A stretch of DNA of 7,070 nt from contig PUMX01000131.1 of NCBI GenBank assembly GCA_003552485.1, forward strand, positions 1 to 7,070, written 5' to 3'. Made by a program: the position numbers and the translations under genes. Under the pieces are notes generated by a model. The model made no database searches, was not told where the DNA came from, and saw only the letters and a program-made list of their open reading frames with translations. This DNA is from Candidatus Hydrogenedentota bacterium (lineage in GTDB: Bacteria; Hydrogenedentota; Hydrogenedentia; Hydrogenedentales; SLHB01). The first letter of the stretch is position 1, and every line of letters begins with the position of its first letter. Of the stretch, positions 1-5,772 are shown piece after piece.

Positions 1-57
1 AGTTGGGAGTTGGAGGAGCTACGACAACCCACACTAACTTAAATGGGAGGCAATATC

Positions 58-288
58 ATGAAGATTCAAGTAGTAGGACCCGGATGTAGAAACTGCCAGA
101 AGCTCGCGGCAAACGCGGAGGCGGCGGCCCAGGAACTCGGAGTGGAATACGAGTTGGAAAAGATCACCGAAACCGACGCGATCCTCGCCTCAGGGGTCAT
201 GATGACGCCGGGCCTTATTGTGGACGGCGAGATCAAGTCCACGGGAAAGGTCGCTGCGCCCGACGAAATCAAGGCTATGCTGCAGTAG
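58..288 (+). CDS. Small single-domain thioredoxin-family protein
   Basis: A 76-residue thioredoxin-fold protein, probably a cytoplasmic disulfide/thiol exchange protein; its partner is unknown. A CxxC redox motif (Cys10-Arg-Asn-Cys13) follows the first beta strand, and a Met-Thr-Pro stretch at 49-51 supplies the cis-proline that faces the active site. No signal peptide is visible. The length fits the minimal TM0996/glutaredoxin-like group, which is shorter than classic thioredoxin (about 105 residues) and has Gly-Cys-x-x-Cys rather than WCGPC. I chose ATG 58 because GGGAGG at 45-50 sits 7 nt upstream; the in-frame ATG at 43 overlaps that site. In many genomes this family sits beside a predicted permease or an ArsR regulator, but the upstream gene lies outside the window. 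The gene converges on the rhodanese with 22 nt between the stops. Family assignment is firm; the physiological role is not. Confidence 0.9.
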   Translation: MKIQVVGPGCRNCQKLAANAEAAAQELGVEYELEKITETDAILASGVMMTPGLIVDGEIKSTGKVAAPDEIKAMLQ

Positions 289-310
289 GCGAGGGAGAAG
301 TGAGCGCGGC

Positions 311-736
311 TTACTCGTCCGCTTCGACGGGATACCCCGCTTCGCGCCAGGCGAGCATGCCGCCGTGCATAACGGAGACGCGCTCGAATCCGGCGTTGCG
401 CAGTATTTCCGCGGCTTCGGCGCTGCGGTTGTGCGTACGGCAGACAAGGATGAGCTCGTGGTCGCGGTATGCGTCCAACTCGCTGACGCGCGACCGCAGT
501 TCTTGCAGGGGAATCAGCACACTCTCGGCGATGTAGCCGTGAGGCCCCGCCTGTTCCCCGGGAGTGCGCACGTCAACGACAATGACGTCTTCGCCTTCCG
601 CGAGCTTCATTCTGGCGTCCGTCGCGGATAAGCGCTGAACACTGGGTTCTGGCGCCTCCGGCTGCATGGCGTGCAGTAGAGCGAGCACGCCAACAATGAG
701 CAGCAGGTATAACGCAGGGCGGAGCAGCTTTTGCAT
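311..736 (-). CDS. Membrane-anchored single-domain rhodanese-like protein
   Basis: A 141-residue protein with an N-terminal hydrophobic segment (about residues 8-23) preceded by Lys/Arg, so it is likely an uncleaved anchor or a signal peptide placing the domain outside the cytoplasm. One rhodanese domain follows (about 34-138): VVDVRTPGE near 53-61, the persulfide-forming cysteine Cys99 in the loop CRTHNRS (99-105), and a C-terminal MHGGMLAW..AGYP block at 123-136 typical of the fold. Keeping the cysteine and loop arginines suggests it is active in sulfur transfer or thiol redox, though the acceptor is unknown. AAGGA (745-749) lies 8 nt before the ATG. It is the last gene of the minus-strand run, 64 nt after queF; with no obvious terminator in that gap, co-transcription is possible. 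Confidence 0.9.
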   Translation of the reverse strand: MQKLLRPALYLLLIVGVLALLHAMQPEAPEPSVQRLSATDARMKLAEGEDVIVVDVRTPGEQAGPHGYIAESVLIPLQELRSRVSELDAYRDHELILVCRTHNRSAEAAEILRNAGFERVSVMHGGMLAWREAGYPVEADE

Positions 737-800
737 GAAAGGGTTCCTTATCGGGAACGGCGGCGCTCTGTTGCAAAGAGACCAAAGGTTACGCCGTTTA

Positions 801-1247
801 TCACGAGGCTTCTTCGTCGTAGGCCGCGCTCACCGTGCTGCTGAGGCCGCCACGGGGATTGCATTCAATGACGATGTCCATGCGTTTGGGTTTCGCGGCC
901 GCCACTAAGTCTTCCAGCATCCGGTTGACCAAGTGTTCGTACCAGATGCCCACGTCACGGTACGACATGAGGTAGTACTTCAGCGAGCGCAGTTCTATGC
1001 AATGCCGGTTCGGTGTGTATGAAATCGTCACGCGCGCAAAGTCAGGCAAACCCGAAAACGGGCATACGGACGTGAACTCATCGGTCGTCGTGACGATCTC
1101 CGTGTTCTCACCGATGCGTTTATCGGCGTACTCATATTCGAAGCATTGCAAACACTCGCGATCGATGGCTTCGGGCCCTTTGAAAGGCAGCGTCTTGTCG
1201 AGAGCCTGAAACTCCGCTCTCGAAGAAGGATGGGCGTTATTCTCCAC
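801..1247 (-). CDS. queF: NADPH-dependent preQ0 reductase (7-cyano-7-deazaguanine reductase)
   Basis: QueF reduces the nitrile of preQ0 to the aminomethyl group of preQ1 in the cytoplasm, the last step before insertion into tRNA. It is the short (unimodular, T-fold) form. Numbering from the upstream GTG at 1256, the catalytic Cys65 lies in SVCPFSGLPD with Asp72 after it, the family motif ELRSLKYY is at 88-95, and Glu107 lies in WYEHLVNR. These spacings equal Cys55, Asp62 and Glu97 of the Bacillus subtilis enzyme plus ten; the residue before the Glu is Tyr rather than His. I prefer GTG 1247 as the start because GAGG (1258-1261) lies 10 nt upstream; for GTG 1256 that site is only 1 nt away. Either start overlaps the end of queD, which implies translational coupling. 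Confidence 0.93.
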   Translation of the reverse strand: MENNAHPSSRAEFQALDKTLPFKGPEAIDRECLQCFEYEYADKRIGENTEIVTTTDEFTSVCPFSGLPDFARVTISYTPNRHCIELRSLKYYLMSYRDVGIWYEHLVNRMLEDLVAAAKPKRMDIVIECNPRGGLSSTVSAAYDEEAS

Positions 1248-1935
1248 GGTACACACACCTCGCTGTACAGGTTTCCCGGGCTACCACTACGCTAAGCCCG
1301 CTGGTTTCGTCTTTCAACCGGTCCCAGATCCATTGGCAGAGGACTTCGCTTGTCGGGTTTTCAAGCCCCGGAATGTCATTAAGATTGCGGTGGTCCAGTT
1401 CATCGTACAGGGTCCGCGCCGCATCGCCCAGCGCCGAAATACCACCACCGCCCAATTCCAGACGGAAACTATGGCCGTGAAGCCGCCTACACTTGTGGCC
1501 CGGAGGCGCGTTAGGCAAGTCATGGGCAGCCTCGATGCTAAACGCCACTCGCGCGGGCAGCGCAAGAGCCTCGTCAGGCGGGCATTCCACGGGCTGGAAT
1601 GCGCAATCGCCCACAATACTGACGCGCGCGCCGGCAAACGACTCAAACTGCTCGGGAATGCGCTCTTGGATCCAGCGCTCCAGGCCTCTCACTTGCGTGT
1701 CCTCGATGTCAGGGAGCTCGTTCAGGCAATGATGGTCGAGCTGTTCGTACACCGGCCGGAACCAGGCGGCAATGTCCGCATAATCCACGAGCCATCCGAA
1801 TCGAGGATCCACCTCGCCGCGCCCAATGACGTCAACCCGGTAACTGTGCCCATGCATGCGGGCGCGGGCTTCTCCGCCGCGCGGGTTCTCATGAGCAGCC
1901 TCGAACTGGAAAGATTTGGCAAGTTCGACCTTCAC
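1237..1935 (-). CDS. queD: Tandem-domain 6-carboxy-5,6,7,8-tetrahydropterin synthase (QueD-QueD fusion)
   Basis: QueD converts dihydroneopterin triphosphate to 6-carboxytetrahydropterin, the second step to queuosine. This 232-residue protein holds two PTPS/QueD T-fold domains (about 1-118 and 127-232), roughly twice the usual 120 residues. Both keep zinc ligands: His15, His28, His30 and His138, His153, His155. Domain 1 also keeps GWLVDY (47-52) and Asp67-His68, but has Arg24 where the catalytic Cys belongs, has lost the PTSE motif and lacks the catalytic Glu. Domain 2 keeps Cys149 (GHKC), Asp181-His182, NPTSE and Glu221 (ETCTARCVYRGE), but its stretch between HGHSF and LDH is 11 residues short and lacks the GWxxDF segment. 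The start is GTG 1935: GAGGGG is 9 nt upstream and the queE stop only 2 nt upstream. The open frame extends further into queE, but that part resembles no QueD. The 3' end overlaps queF. Confidence 0.92.
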   Translation of the reverse strand: MKVELAKSFQFEAAHENPRGGEARARMHGHSYRVDVIGRGEVDPRFGWLVDYADIAAWFRPVYEQLDHHCLNELPDIEDTQVRGLERWIQERIPEQFESFAGARVSIVGDCAFQPVECPPDEALALPARVAFSIEAAHDLPNAPPGHKCRRLHGHSFRLELGGGGISALGDAARTLYDELDHRNLNDIPGLENPTSEVLCQWIWDRLKDETSGLSVVVARETCTARCVYRGE

Positions 1936-1937
1936 TA

Positions 1938-2657
1938 CTACACGCCCCTCGTGCCCGGGGGCCAGATGAGTCTGTGCATCTGCAACTGAAACCGCGCGTT
2001 GACGCCATCGGCAAGCATCCATTCGGCGATGTCTCGGGGTTCGATAGCCCCGAAGGCGGGGGAGAAGAGGACCGCAGCGCACCGCTCGTCAAGCGCGTGC
2101 TGATCGACCACGTCGCGGCTCCATTCGTAATCGCGGCGCGAGGCGATAACGAACTTCACTTCATCGCGCTCACCGAGCCGGGCGATGTTATCCCAGTCGT
2201 TACGCTCGCATTCGCCGCTGTCCGGACACTTCAGATCCATGATCTTGATCACTTCAGCGGGCAACCTGTCAATGGGCAGCGCGCCGCTGGTCTCGCAAAG
2301 CACGGTAAACCCTTTGTCGATAAGCATTTGCGCCAGCAGGGGGGAGCGGTCCTGCAACAATGGCTCACCCCCCGTAATCTCGACCAACGGACAGTTAAAG
2401 GATTCGCACCGCGCCACGATGGCTTCAATCGCCATCTTCTCGCCATCGTAATACGCATACGCCGTGTCACACCAGATGCAACGCAGGTGGCACCCCGTCA
2501 GCCGCACAAATATACACGGCAAGCCGGCCCAAGTGGATTCGCCCTGGATGCTCTTAAAGATCTCCGTGACTGTTAGCGTCTCCAACTCCGCGCCGCCGGC
2601 TCCTCGGGCCGGCGACCCGGCGGCCCCGCTATTGTGAACGGGTATGCTGCTCATCAT
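1938..2657 (-). CDS. queE: 7-carboxy-7-deazaguanine synthase (radical SAM)
   Basis: QueE rearranges 6-carboxytetrahydropterin, the QueD product, to 7-carboxy-7-deazaguanine using S-adenosylmethionine, a 4Fe-4S cluster and Mg2+. The 239-residue protein shows the N-terminal family signature EIFKSIQGES (32-41), cluster ligands Cys56, Cys60 and Cys63 in CHLRCIWCD (CX3CX2C), a substrate/SAM segment EITGGEPLLQ (93-102), and the conserved C-terminal end FQLQMHRLIWPPGTRGV. The first 25 or so residues (Ser/Gly/Ala-rich) precede the usual family start, so the true start could be internal, but I see no better-placed codon with a ribosome site. ATG 2657 and a second adjacent ATG lack a strong Shine-Dalgarno sequence, so translation may depend on the peroxiredoxin gene that ends 18 nt upstream. 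Confidence 0.95.
   Translation of the reverse strand: MMSSIPVHNSGAAGSPARGAGGAELETLTVTEIFKSIQGESTWAGLPCIFVRLTGCHLRCIWCDTAYAYYDGEKMAIEAIVARCESFNCPLVEITGGEPLLQDRSPLLAQMLIDKGFTVLCETSGALPIDRLPAEVIKIMDLKCPDSGECERNDWDNIARLGERDEVKFVIASRRDYEWSRDVVDQHALDERCAAVLFSPAFGAIEPRDIAEWMLADGVNARFQLQMHRLIWPPGTRGV
1945..1950 (-). promoter_or_regulatory. Ribosome binding site that decides the queD start
   Basis: GAGGGG on the minus strand, inside the last codons of queE, lies 9 nt before GTG 1935. It supports a 232-residue QueD beginning 2 nt after the queE stop rather than the longer frame that extends 49 codons into queE. Confidence 0.7.
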
Positions 2658-2675
2658 ACGCGCAATCCCGGAGGA

Positions 2676-3287
2676 TTACCCCGCCGTTTCGGCTTCCTCT
2701 TCCTTGATGTCATTGAGGGCCTGGTACAAGGGCTCAATGCCGCCCTGAATGTCATACTCCATGTCGATATAGCGTATCACGCCTTCCTTGTCGATTAGGA
2801 AGACAGACCGTGACGCAAAGCTTTCTCCCTGCCGCTCGCGCACAGGCGCGCCGTAGGCCCCAACAATCCGCCCGTCTTCGTCGCCGATCACCGGAAAGGG
2901 CATCTCGTATTCAGCACGAAACGCCGAACTCTCCTCCTGATCGTCCATGCTGATAGCGATGATCTCAGTGTCTGCGGCTTCAAAGGTCTCGAAATCGTCG
3001 CGATAGCCACAGAGTTGCGCGGTACAGCCCGAGGTGAACGCCTTGGGATAGAAGGCCAACAACACGTTGACCTGGCCGCGCAAGTCCGAAAGGCTCAATA
3101 CCGCGTCCTCGGGCGCATCCGGCTCAAGATATCGAGCCGCAATATCGTCGTCAAGCATGAGCTCGAAGTCCGGCGCTTCGTCTCCCACGCTCAACTCGGT
3201 TGACTCTTGATGTTGTTCCGCCTGTACGGCGCCGGCCCACGCTAAGCTCGCCGCCAAGACTAGTAGTGTAATCTGCCGCTGCTTCAT
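2676..3287 (-). CDS. Exported BCP/AhpC-TSA-type peroxiredoxin
   Basis: A 203-residue thiol peroxidase expected to reduce hydrogen peroxide or organic peroxides. Residues 1-23 form a clear signal peptide (Lys/Arg start, Leu/Ala-rich core, cleavage likely after AVQA), so the enzyme should act outside the cytoplasm. The peroxidatic Cys88 lies in the PxxxTxxC motif (Pro81, Thr85), with a second cysteine, Cys93, five residues on; this spacing is that of the resolving cysteine in atypical 2-Cys BCP enzymes. Arg160 before VFLIDKEG matches the conserved active-site arginine. A 25-residue acidic insert (about 46-64) and an acidic tail are unusual. GGGAGA (3294-3299) lies 6 nt before ATG. It heads the queE-queD-queF cluster with an 18-nt gap, although no pathway link is known. 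The reductant is unknown; the thioredoxin at the window start lacks a signal peptide. Confidence 0.9.
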   Translation of the reverse strand: MKQRQITLLVLAASLAWAGAVQAEQHQESTELSVGDEAPDFELMLDDDIAARYLEPDAPEDAVLSLSDLRGQVNVLLAFYPKAFTSGCTAQLCGYRDDFETFEAADTEIIAISMDDQEESSAFRAEYEMPFPVIGDEDGRIVGAYGAPVRERQGESFASRSVFLIDKEGVIRYIDMEYDIQGGIEPLYQALNDIKEEEAETAG

Positions 3288-3383
3288 CGTTATTCTCCCA
3301 TACTCAATGGTTAAACCACAGTTACGTAACGATGAAACACTGGAGGCTCCACGTAGATTTCCCGGCGCGTACGGACGGTGCGG

Positions 3384-5000
3384 CTATTCGTCCGCCGCCG
3401 GCGGTATATAGCGGCCCGGCGCAATTATCTCTTGCGGATCGAGGGCGCGCTTGATCCGCCGGGACACGTCCCAGAAGGTATCGGAGGCGCTCCAGAGAAC
3501 GTCCATGGACTGCGCGCTGGCCCGATAGGGCACGAATCCCAACGCAAACAACCGGTCCAGCGCTTCATCATAGCACGCCTGCGCCTGCGCCGTCTCTTCA
3601 AGAAGGCTCTTATCGAACATGATGCTCATCACGCAGATGAGGGTGCGTTCACCCGCCAGCGTAAACGTGACAGGCAAATCAAACCCATGGCGGTTGAAGA
3701 TGGGCTCCATCTCATTGACTACCGTTTCGGCCGCCTCGCCTGTAGCGGGCAGCACGGGCGACACCCAGAGCAGTCCGCATCCAACTTCCTGCGGATCCGG
3801 CGGATGCGCCGGGTCATGCTCAGGCCGGCGCCGCAATCGCCATTGCGCGCCCCTAACAAAAATGTCGGCGCTCTTACCCTTCAGCAAGTCGTAGTAAGGG
3901 CGAAGGAGATTCACGCGTTGGGCCAAGCGAGGAATGGGCAGCCAGCGCGTCAGCATTTCGCCCAGGGCCAAGGTGCGATCATTGATAAATCGTACACGGC
4001 CGACTCCCCGAAGGGCTTTGCGCAACGCTCGTTTCTGGGCGCGAACAAGCGGCGTGGGCCCCGTGAGGCTGCCGCTTAGGTTCCACGCGCCGACCTTTTG
4101 TTGACGGCGCAGTGCAGCACGCAAGTCCGGAGGCAAAGGGGGGTGTTCGTTTACCGCCTCCCAAGGATACGGAATCATAGAGGAGAGCAAGCGCAGGTCG
4201 TTGCCGATATGCACCGCGGACTGCACCCACCCTCCCATGCGCTGCGGGCGCAATGCTTCCACAAGCCCGCCAATGCCCGTGGGGTCTTCAATGGTCAAAT
4301 AGAAAAATGAAAAGCATTCGGGCTTGGGCGGTAGGAACAGCGTCACTCGCGTTACAATACCCACATTCGACTGATGAAACAGGCCTTGCAGGGAAGGTCC
4401 GACCCCATGCTGATACACGTGGGCAGCCTGTGCATTCTCGTAGTGGCTCAGGCCCGTGCGCACCACACGCCCGTCGCCCAACACGACCTCCATGGCGCCT
4501 ATCGAGAGCACATGATCGCTGTACCGGCTATGGCCGAAGCCCCGTTCCAAGGCATTACCCACCACGCTGGCTTCCATGCCCGCGCCGGTGGCGTCCATCC
4601 ACAAATCAGGCGCGTGTGCCCGCAAATACTCGTAGAGTTGGCCCTGAGACACGCCGGGCTCAATGACCACATAAGCGAGCTCCCGATTCAACTCGATAAT
4701 GCGGTTCATGCGATTGAACACGATGATGGCGTAGCCGTCCCCCGGCGCACACGCGTCGCCGTATCCCCAGTTCTTGCCACGGGATATGGGGTAGAGCGGA
4801 ACATTGAACTGCGAAGCGACGCGCACAATGGCCTGAACATCCTCCGTCGAACGCGGGTAGAGAATACAACAAGGCCGAGTCCATCGCGGCGCAGTTGTGC
4901 GGCTATACTCCCCTAGTGTGGCCTCATCTTCAGCGACATGCGCCTCGCCGAGGACTCGGCGCCACATTGCGATGGCGCCTGCATGCGCCGCCTTAGTCAT
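3384..5000 (-). CDS. FAD-linked oxidase of the p-cresol methylhydroxylase / vanillyl-alcohol oxidase family
   Basis: A 538-residue flavoprotein expected to oxidise a small, probably phenolic or hydroxylated, substrate; the substrate cannot be read from sequence. The N-terminal PCMH-type FAD-binding domain spans about 42-225: the pyrophosphate loop PISRGKNWGYGD is at 71-82, GFGHSRYSDHVLSIGAMEVV at 154-173 and FHQSNVGIVTRVTLFLPPKPE at 208-228, the last two being family blocks. The C-terminal cap domain ends with the typical LDPQEIIAPGRY (520-531). Members of the family often bind FAD covalently, but I could not place the linking Tyr/His. No signal peptide and no cytochrome c partner gene (as in true PCMH) is present. 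ATG 5000 is preferred: GAAGG (5009-5013) is 8 nt upstream and the start overlaps the cbiX stop by 8 nt (ATGACTAA); the 23 upstream in-frame codons lie within cbiX. Confidence 0.9.
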   Translation of the reverse strand: MTKAAHAGAIAMWRRVLGEAHVAEDEATLGEYSRTTAPRWTRPCCILYPRSTEDVQAIVRVASQFNVPLYPISRGKNWGYGDACAPGDGYAIIVFNRMNRIIELNRELAYVVIEPGVSQGQLYEYLRAHAPDLWMDATGAGMEASVVGNALERGFGHSRYSDHVLSIGAMEVVLGDGRVVRTGLSHYENAQAAHVYQHGVGPSLQGLFHQSNVGIVTRVTLFLPPKPECFSFFYLTIEDPTGIGGLVEALRPQRMGGWVQSAVHIGNDLRLLSSMIPYPWEAVNEHPPLPPDLRAALRRQQKVGAWNLSGSLTGPTPLVRAQKRALRKALRGVGRVRFINDRTLALGEMLTRWLPIPRLAQRVNLLRPYYDLLKGKSADIFVRGAQWRLRRRPEHDPAHPPDPQEVGCGLLWVSPVLPATGEAAETVVNEMEPIFNRHGFDLPVTFTLAGERTLICVMSIMFDKSLLEETAQAQACYDEALDRLFALGFVPYRASAQSMDVLWSASDTFWDVSRRIKRALDPQEIIAPGRYIPPAADE

Positions 5001-5391
5001 GGGCGGAACCTTCGATGGTTTCAATGATGCGCCGATGGATGATGTAGAACATATTTGCGTCCAACCCAAGTGGCGGGGTAATGCGCACCTTTACGCCAGG
5101 GTGGTCCGCGGCGGCTTCTTGAACCATGCGGGGAATGTCCGTGGTGCTGTGGCGGCCGGGCGCGAGGAAGTAGGGATGCACGATAACCTCGCGCGCGCCC
5201 TGGCGAACGCAAGCGTTGAATGCTTGAGCGATGGTCGGCTCCGCCAACTCCATATGAGCCGGCTCCACAATGGGCGCTTCCGTCAACCGCTTGTACTCTT
5301 TCGCCACCTCTAAAAGCTGGTCGTTCGCCACGTCGAACTTGGAACCATGGTCGACTAGGATAACCCCTACATGCGCTGGTAGATTCTTCAT
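4993..5391 (-). CDS. cbiX: Small CbiX-type sirohydrochlorin chelatase
   Basis: A 132-residue single-domain class II chelatase. This family inserts Co2+ (or Fe2+, Ni2+) into sirohydrochlorin, feeding cobalamin, siroheme or F430 synthesis. The short form (CbiXS) acts as a dimer; long CbiX and SirB have two such domains in one chain. Visible hallmarks are VDHGSK with metal-binding His15 (14-18), EPAHMELAEPTI (43-54), and VIVHPYFLAPGRHSTTDIP (69-87) with the second metal His81. There is no His-rich tail. The metal and pathway cannot be told from sequence, and no other tetrapyrrole gene is present. No clear Shine-Dalgarno precedes the ATG. Its stop overlaps the flavin oxidase start by 8 nt, so the two are very probably co-translated. 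Confidence 0.9.
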   Translation of the reverse strand: MKNLPAHVGVILVDHGSKFDVANDQLLEVAKEYKRLTEAPIVEPAHMELAEPTIAQAFNACVRQGAREVIVHPYFLAPGRHSTTDIPRMVQEAAADHPGVKVRITPPLGLDANMFYIIHRRIIETIEGSAHD

Positions 5392-5413
5392 TCGTCGGTC
5401 GTCTGGGAGTACT

Positions 5414-5623
5414 TCACTCGGTTAGGTTCACTGGGGCAGCGCGTTCGCCCGACAGTAAACGCTGGCGGATGCGCTGAAGGGTCGCAGCATCAAAGGGCCT
5501 TATCTTACTGTATACTTTGCGGTTCAACCAAATGCAGACTCTCACCGCCCAACCCCCGGCGAAATGTTCACTGGAAGGGCTCATATCAGAGACGCTGTTT
5601 CGTATGTGCGCGCTGGGCGCCAT
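5414..5623 (-). CDS. Doubtful small ORF upstream of cbiX
   Basis: A possible 69-residue protein, basic in its C-terminal half (residues about 34-60 rich in Arg/Lys/Gln, predicted helical around TLQRIRQRLL). I recognise no family, signal peptide or membrane segment. A shorter version beginning at an internal GTG near residue 27 has a G-rich tract upstream. It ends 22 nt before cbiX on the same strand, which is the position of an operon leader gene. Against it: no good ribosome site before the first ATG, and a candidate minus-strand promoter for cbiX (5499-5527) would lie inside it. More likely non-coding than coding. Confidence 0.25.
   Translation of the reverse strand: MAPSAHIRNSVSDMSPSSEHFAGGWAVRVCIWLNRKVYSKIRPFDAATLQRIRQRLLSGERAAPVNLTE
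5499..5527 (-). promoter_or_regulatory. Candidate sigma70-type promoter for the cbiX-oxidase unit
   Basis: On the minus strand TTGAAC (5522-5527) is followed after 17 nt by GATAAG (5499-5504), with TATACA (5509-5514) as an alternative -10. Transcription would begin near 5492 and leave a leader of about 100 nt before cbiX. The matches are moderate (five of six and four of six positions) and the site is offered only because a strand switch here requires a promoter. Confidence 0.35.
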
Positions 5624-5652
5624 TGTTTCTTGGGGAGCGATCTTGCGTTTTC

Positions 5653-5679
5653 TTGCCAGAGGGAGTAGTTTTGTATAAG
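5653..5679 (+). promoter_or_regulatory. Candidate promoter for the DUF3592 gene
   Basis: TTGCCA (5653-5658) and TATAAG (5674-5679) are separated by 15 nt, shorter than the usual 17. The -10 match is good (five of six). Transcription would begin near 5686, giving a leader of roughly 87 nt that contains the 16-bp palindrome at 5717-5732. A sub-optimal spacer can indicate an activator-dependent promoter, but that is inference. Confidence 0.35.
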
Positions 5680-5716
5680 GATACTGTCGGGTTCGGGGCG
5701 AGTACGTTTTGGGCTG

Positions 5717-5732
5717 GCGCGCGTACGCGCGC
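5717..5732. repeat. 16-bp perfect palindrome, alternating purine-pyrimidine
   Basis: GCGCGCGTACGCGCGC reads the same on both strands and alternates purine and pyrimidine at every step, the composition that favours Z-DNA. It lies 40 bp before the DUF3592 start and about 38 bp after the candidate -10, so it could be an operator or an RNA hairpin in the leader. No regulator is known to me for this exact sequence. Confidence 0.6.
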
Positions 5733-5772
5733 GATAATCACGGATTCGTCTTGACGTGGGGGCGCAATTACT

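Larger units (their letters stand above)
5392..5772. other. Divergent intergenic region between cbiX and the DUF3592 gene
   Basis: About 380 nt separating two divergent units. It holds the doubtful minus-strand ORF, one candidate promoter on each strand and the 16-bp palindrome. It is noticeably less GC-rich around 5495-5690 than the flanking genes, as expected for a promoter region. I see no tRNA, terminator or insertion sequence in it. Confidence 0.6.

Noticed and set aside
1..42. Possible 3' end of an upstream gene (frame 1 ends in TAA at 40-42; frame 2 ends at 35-37)
   Set aside because: Only about a dozen codons are visible and neither product end is recognisable, so a gene cannot be supported.
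300..314. Small inverted repeat GTGAGC/GCTTAC at the thioredoxin-rhodanese convergence
   Set aside because: Six pairs with one G-T wobble, a 3-nt loop and no T-tract on either strand; too weak to call a terminator.
1333..1989. Long plus-strand frames antisense to queD and queE
   Set aside because: The minus strand carries unmistakable QueD and QueE motifs over the same bases; the plus-strand products show no domain features.
801..2657. preQ1 riboswitch before the que genes
   Set aside because: The cluster is led by the peroxiredoxin gene and the 18-nt prx-queE gap and the 97-nt leader of prx are too short or lack the C-rich pseudoknot pattern of known preQ1 aptamers.
3378..4079. 233-codon plus-strand frame antisense to the flavin oxidase
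   Set aside because: Arg/His/Gln-rich product without motifs, lying opposite conserved PCMH-family blocks.
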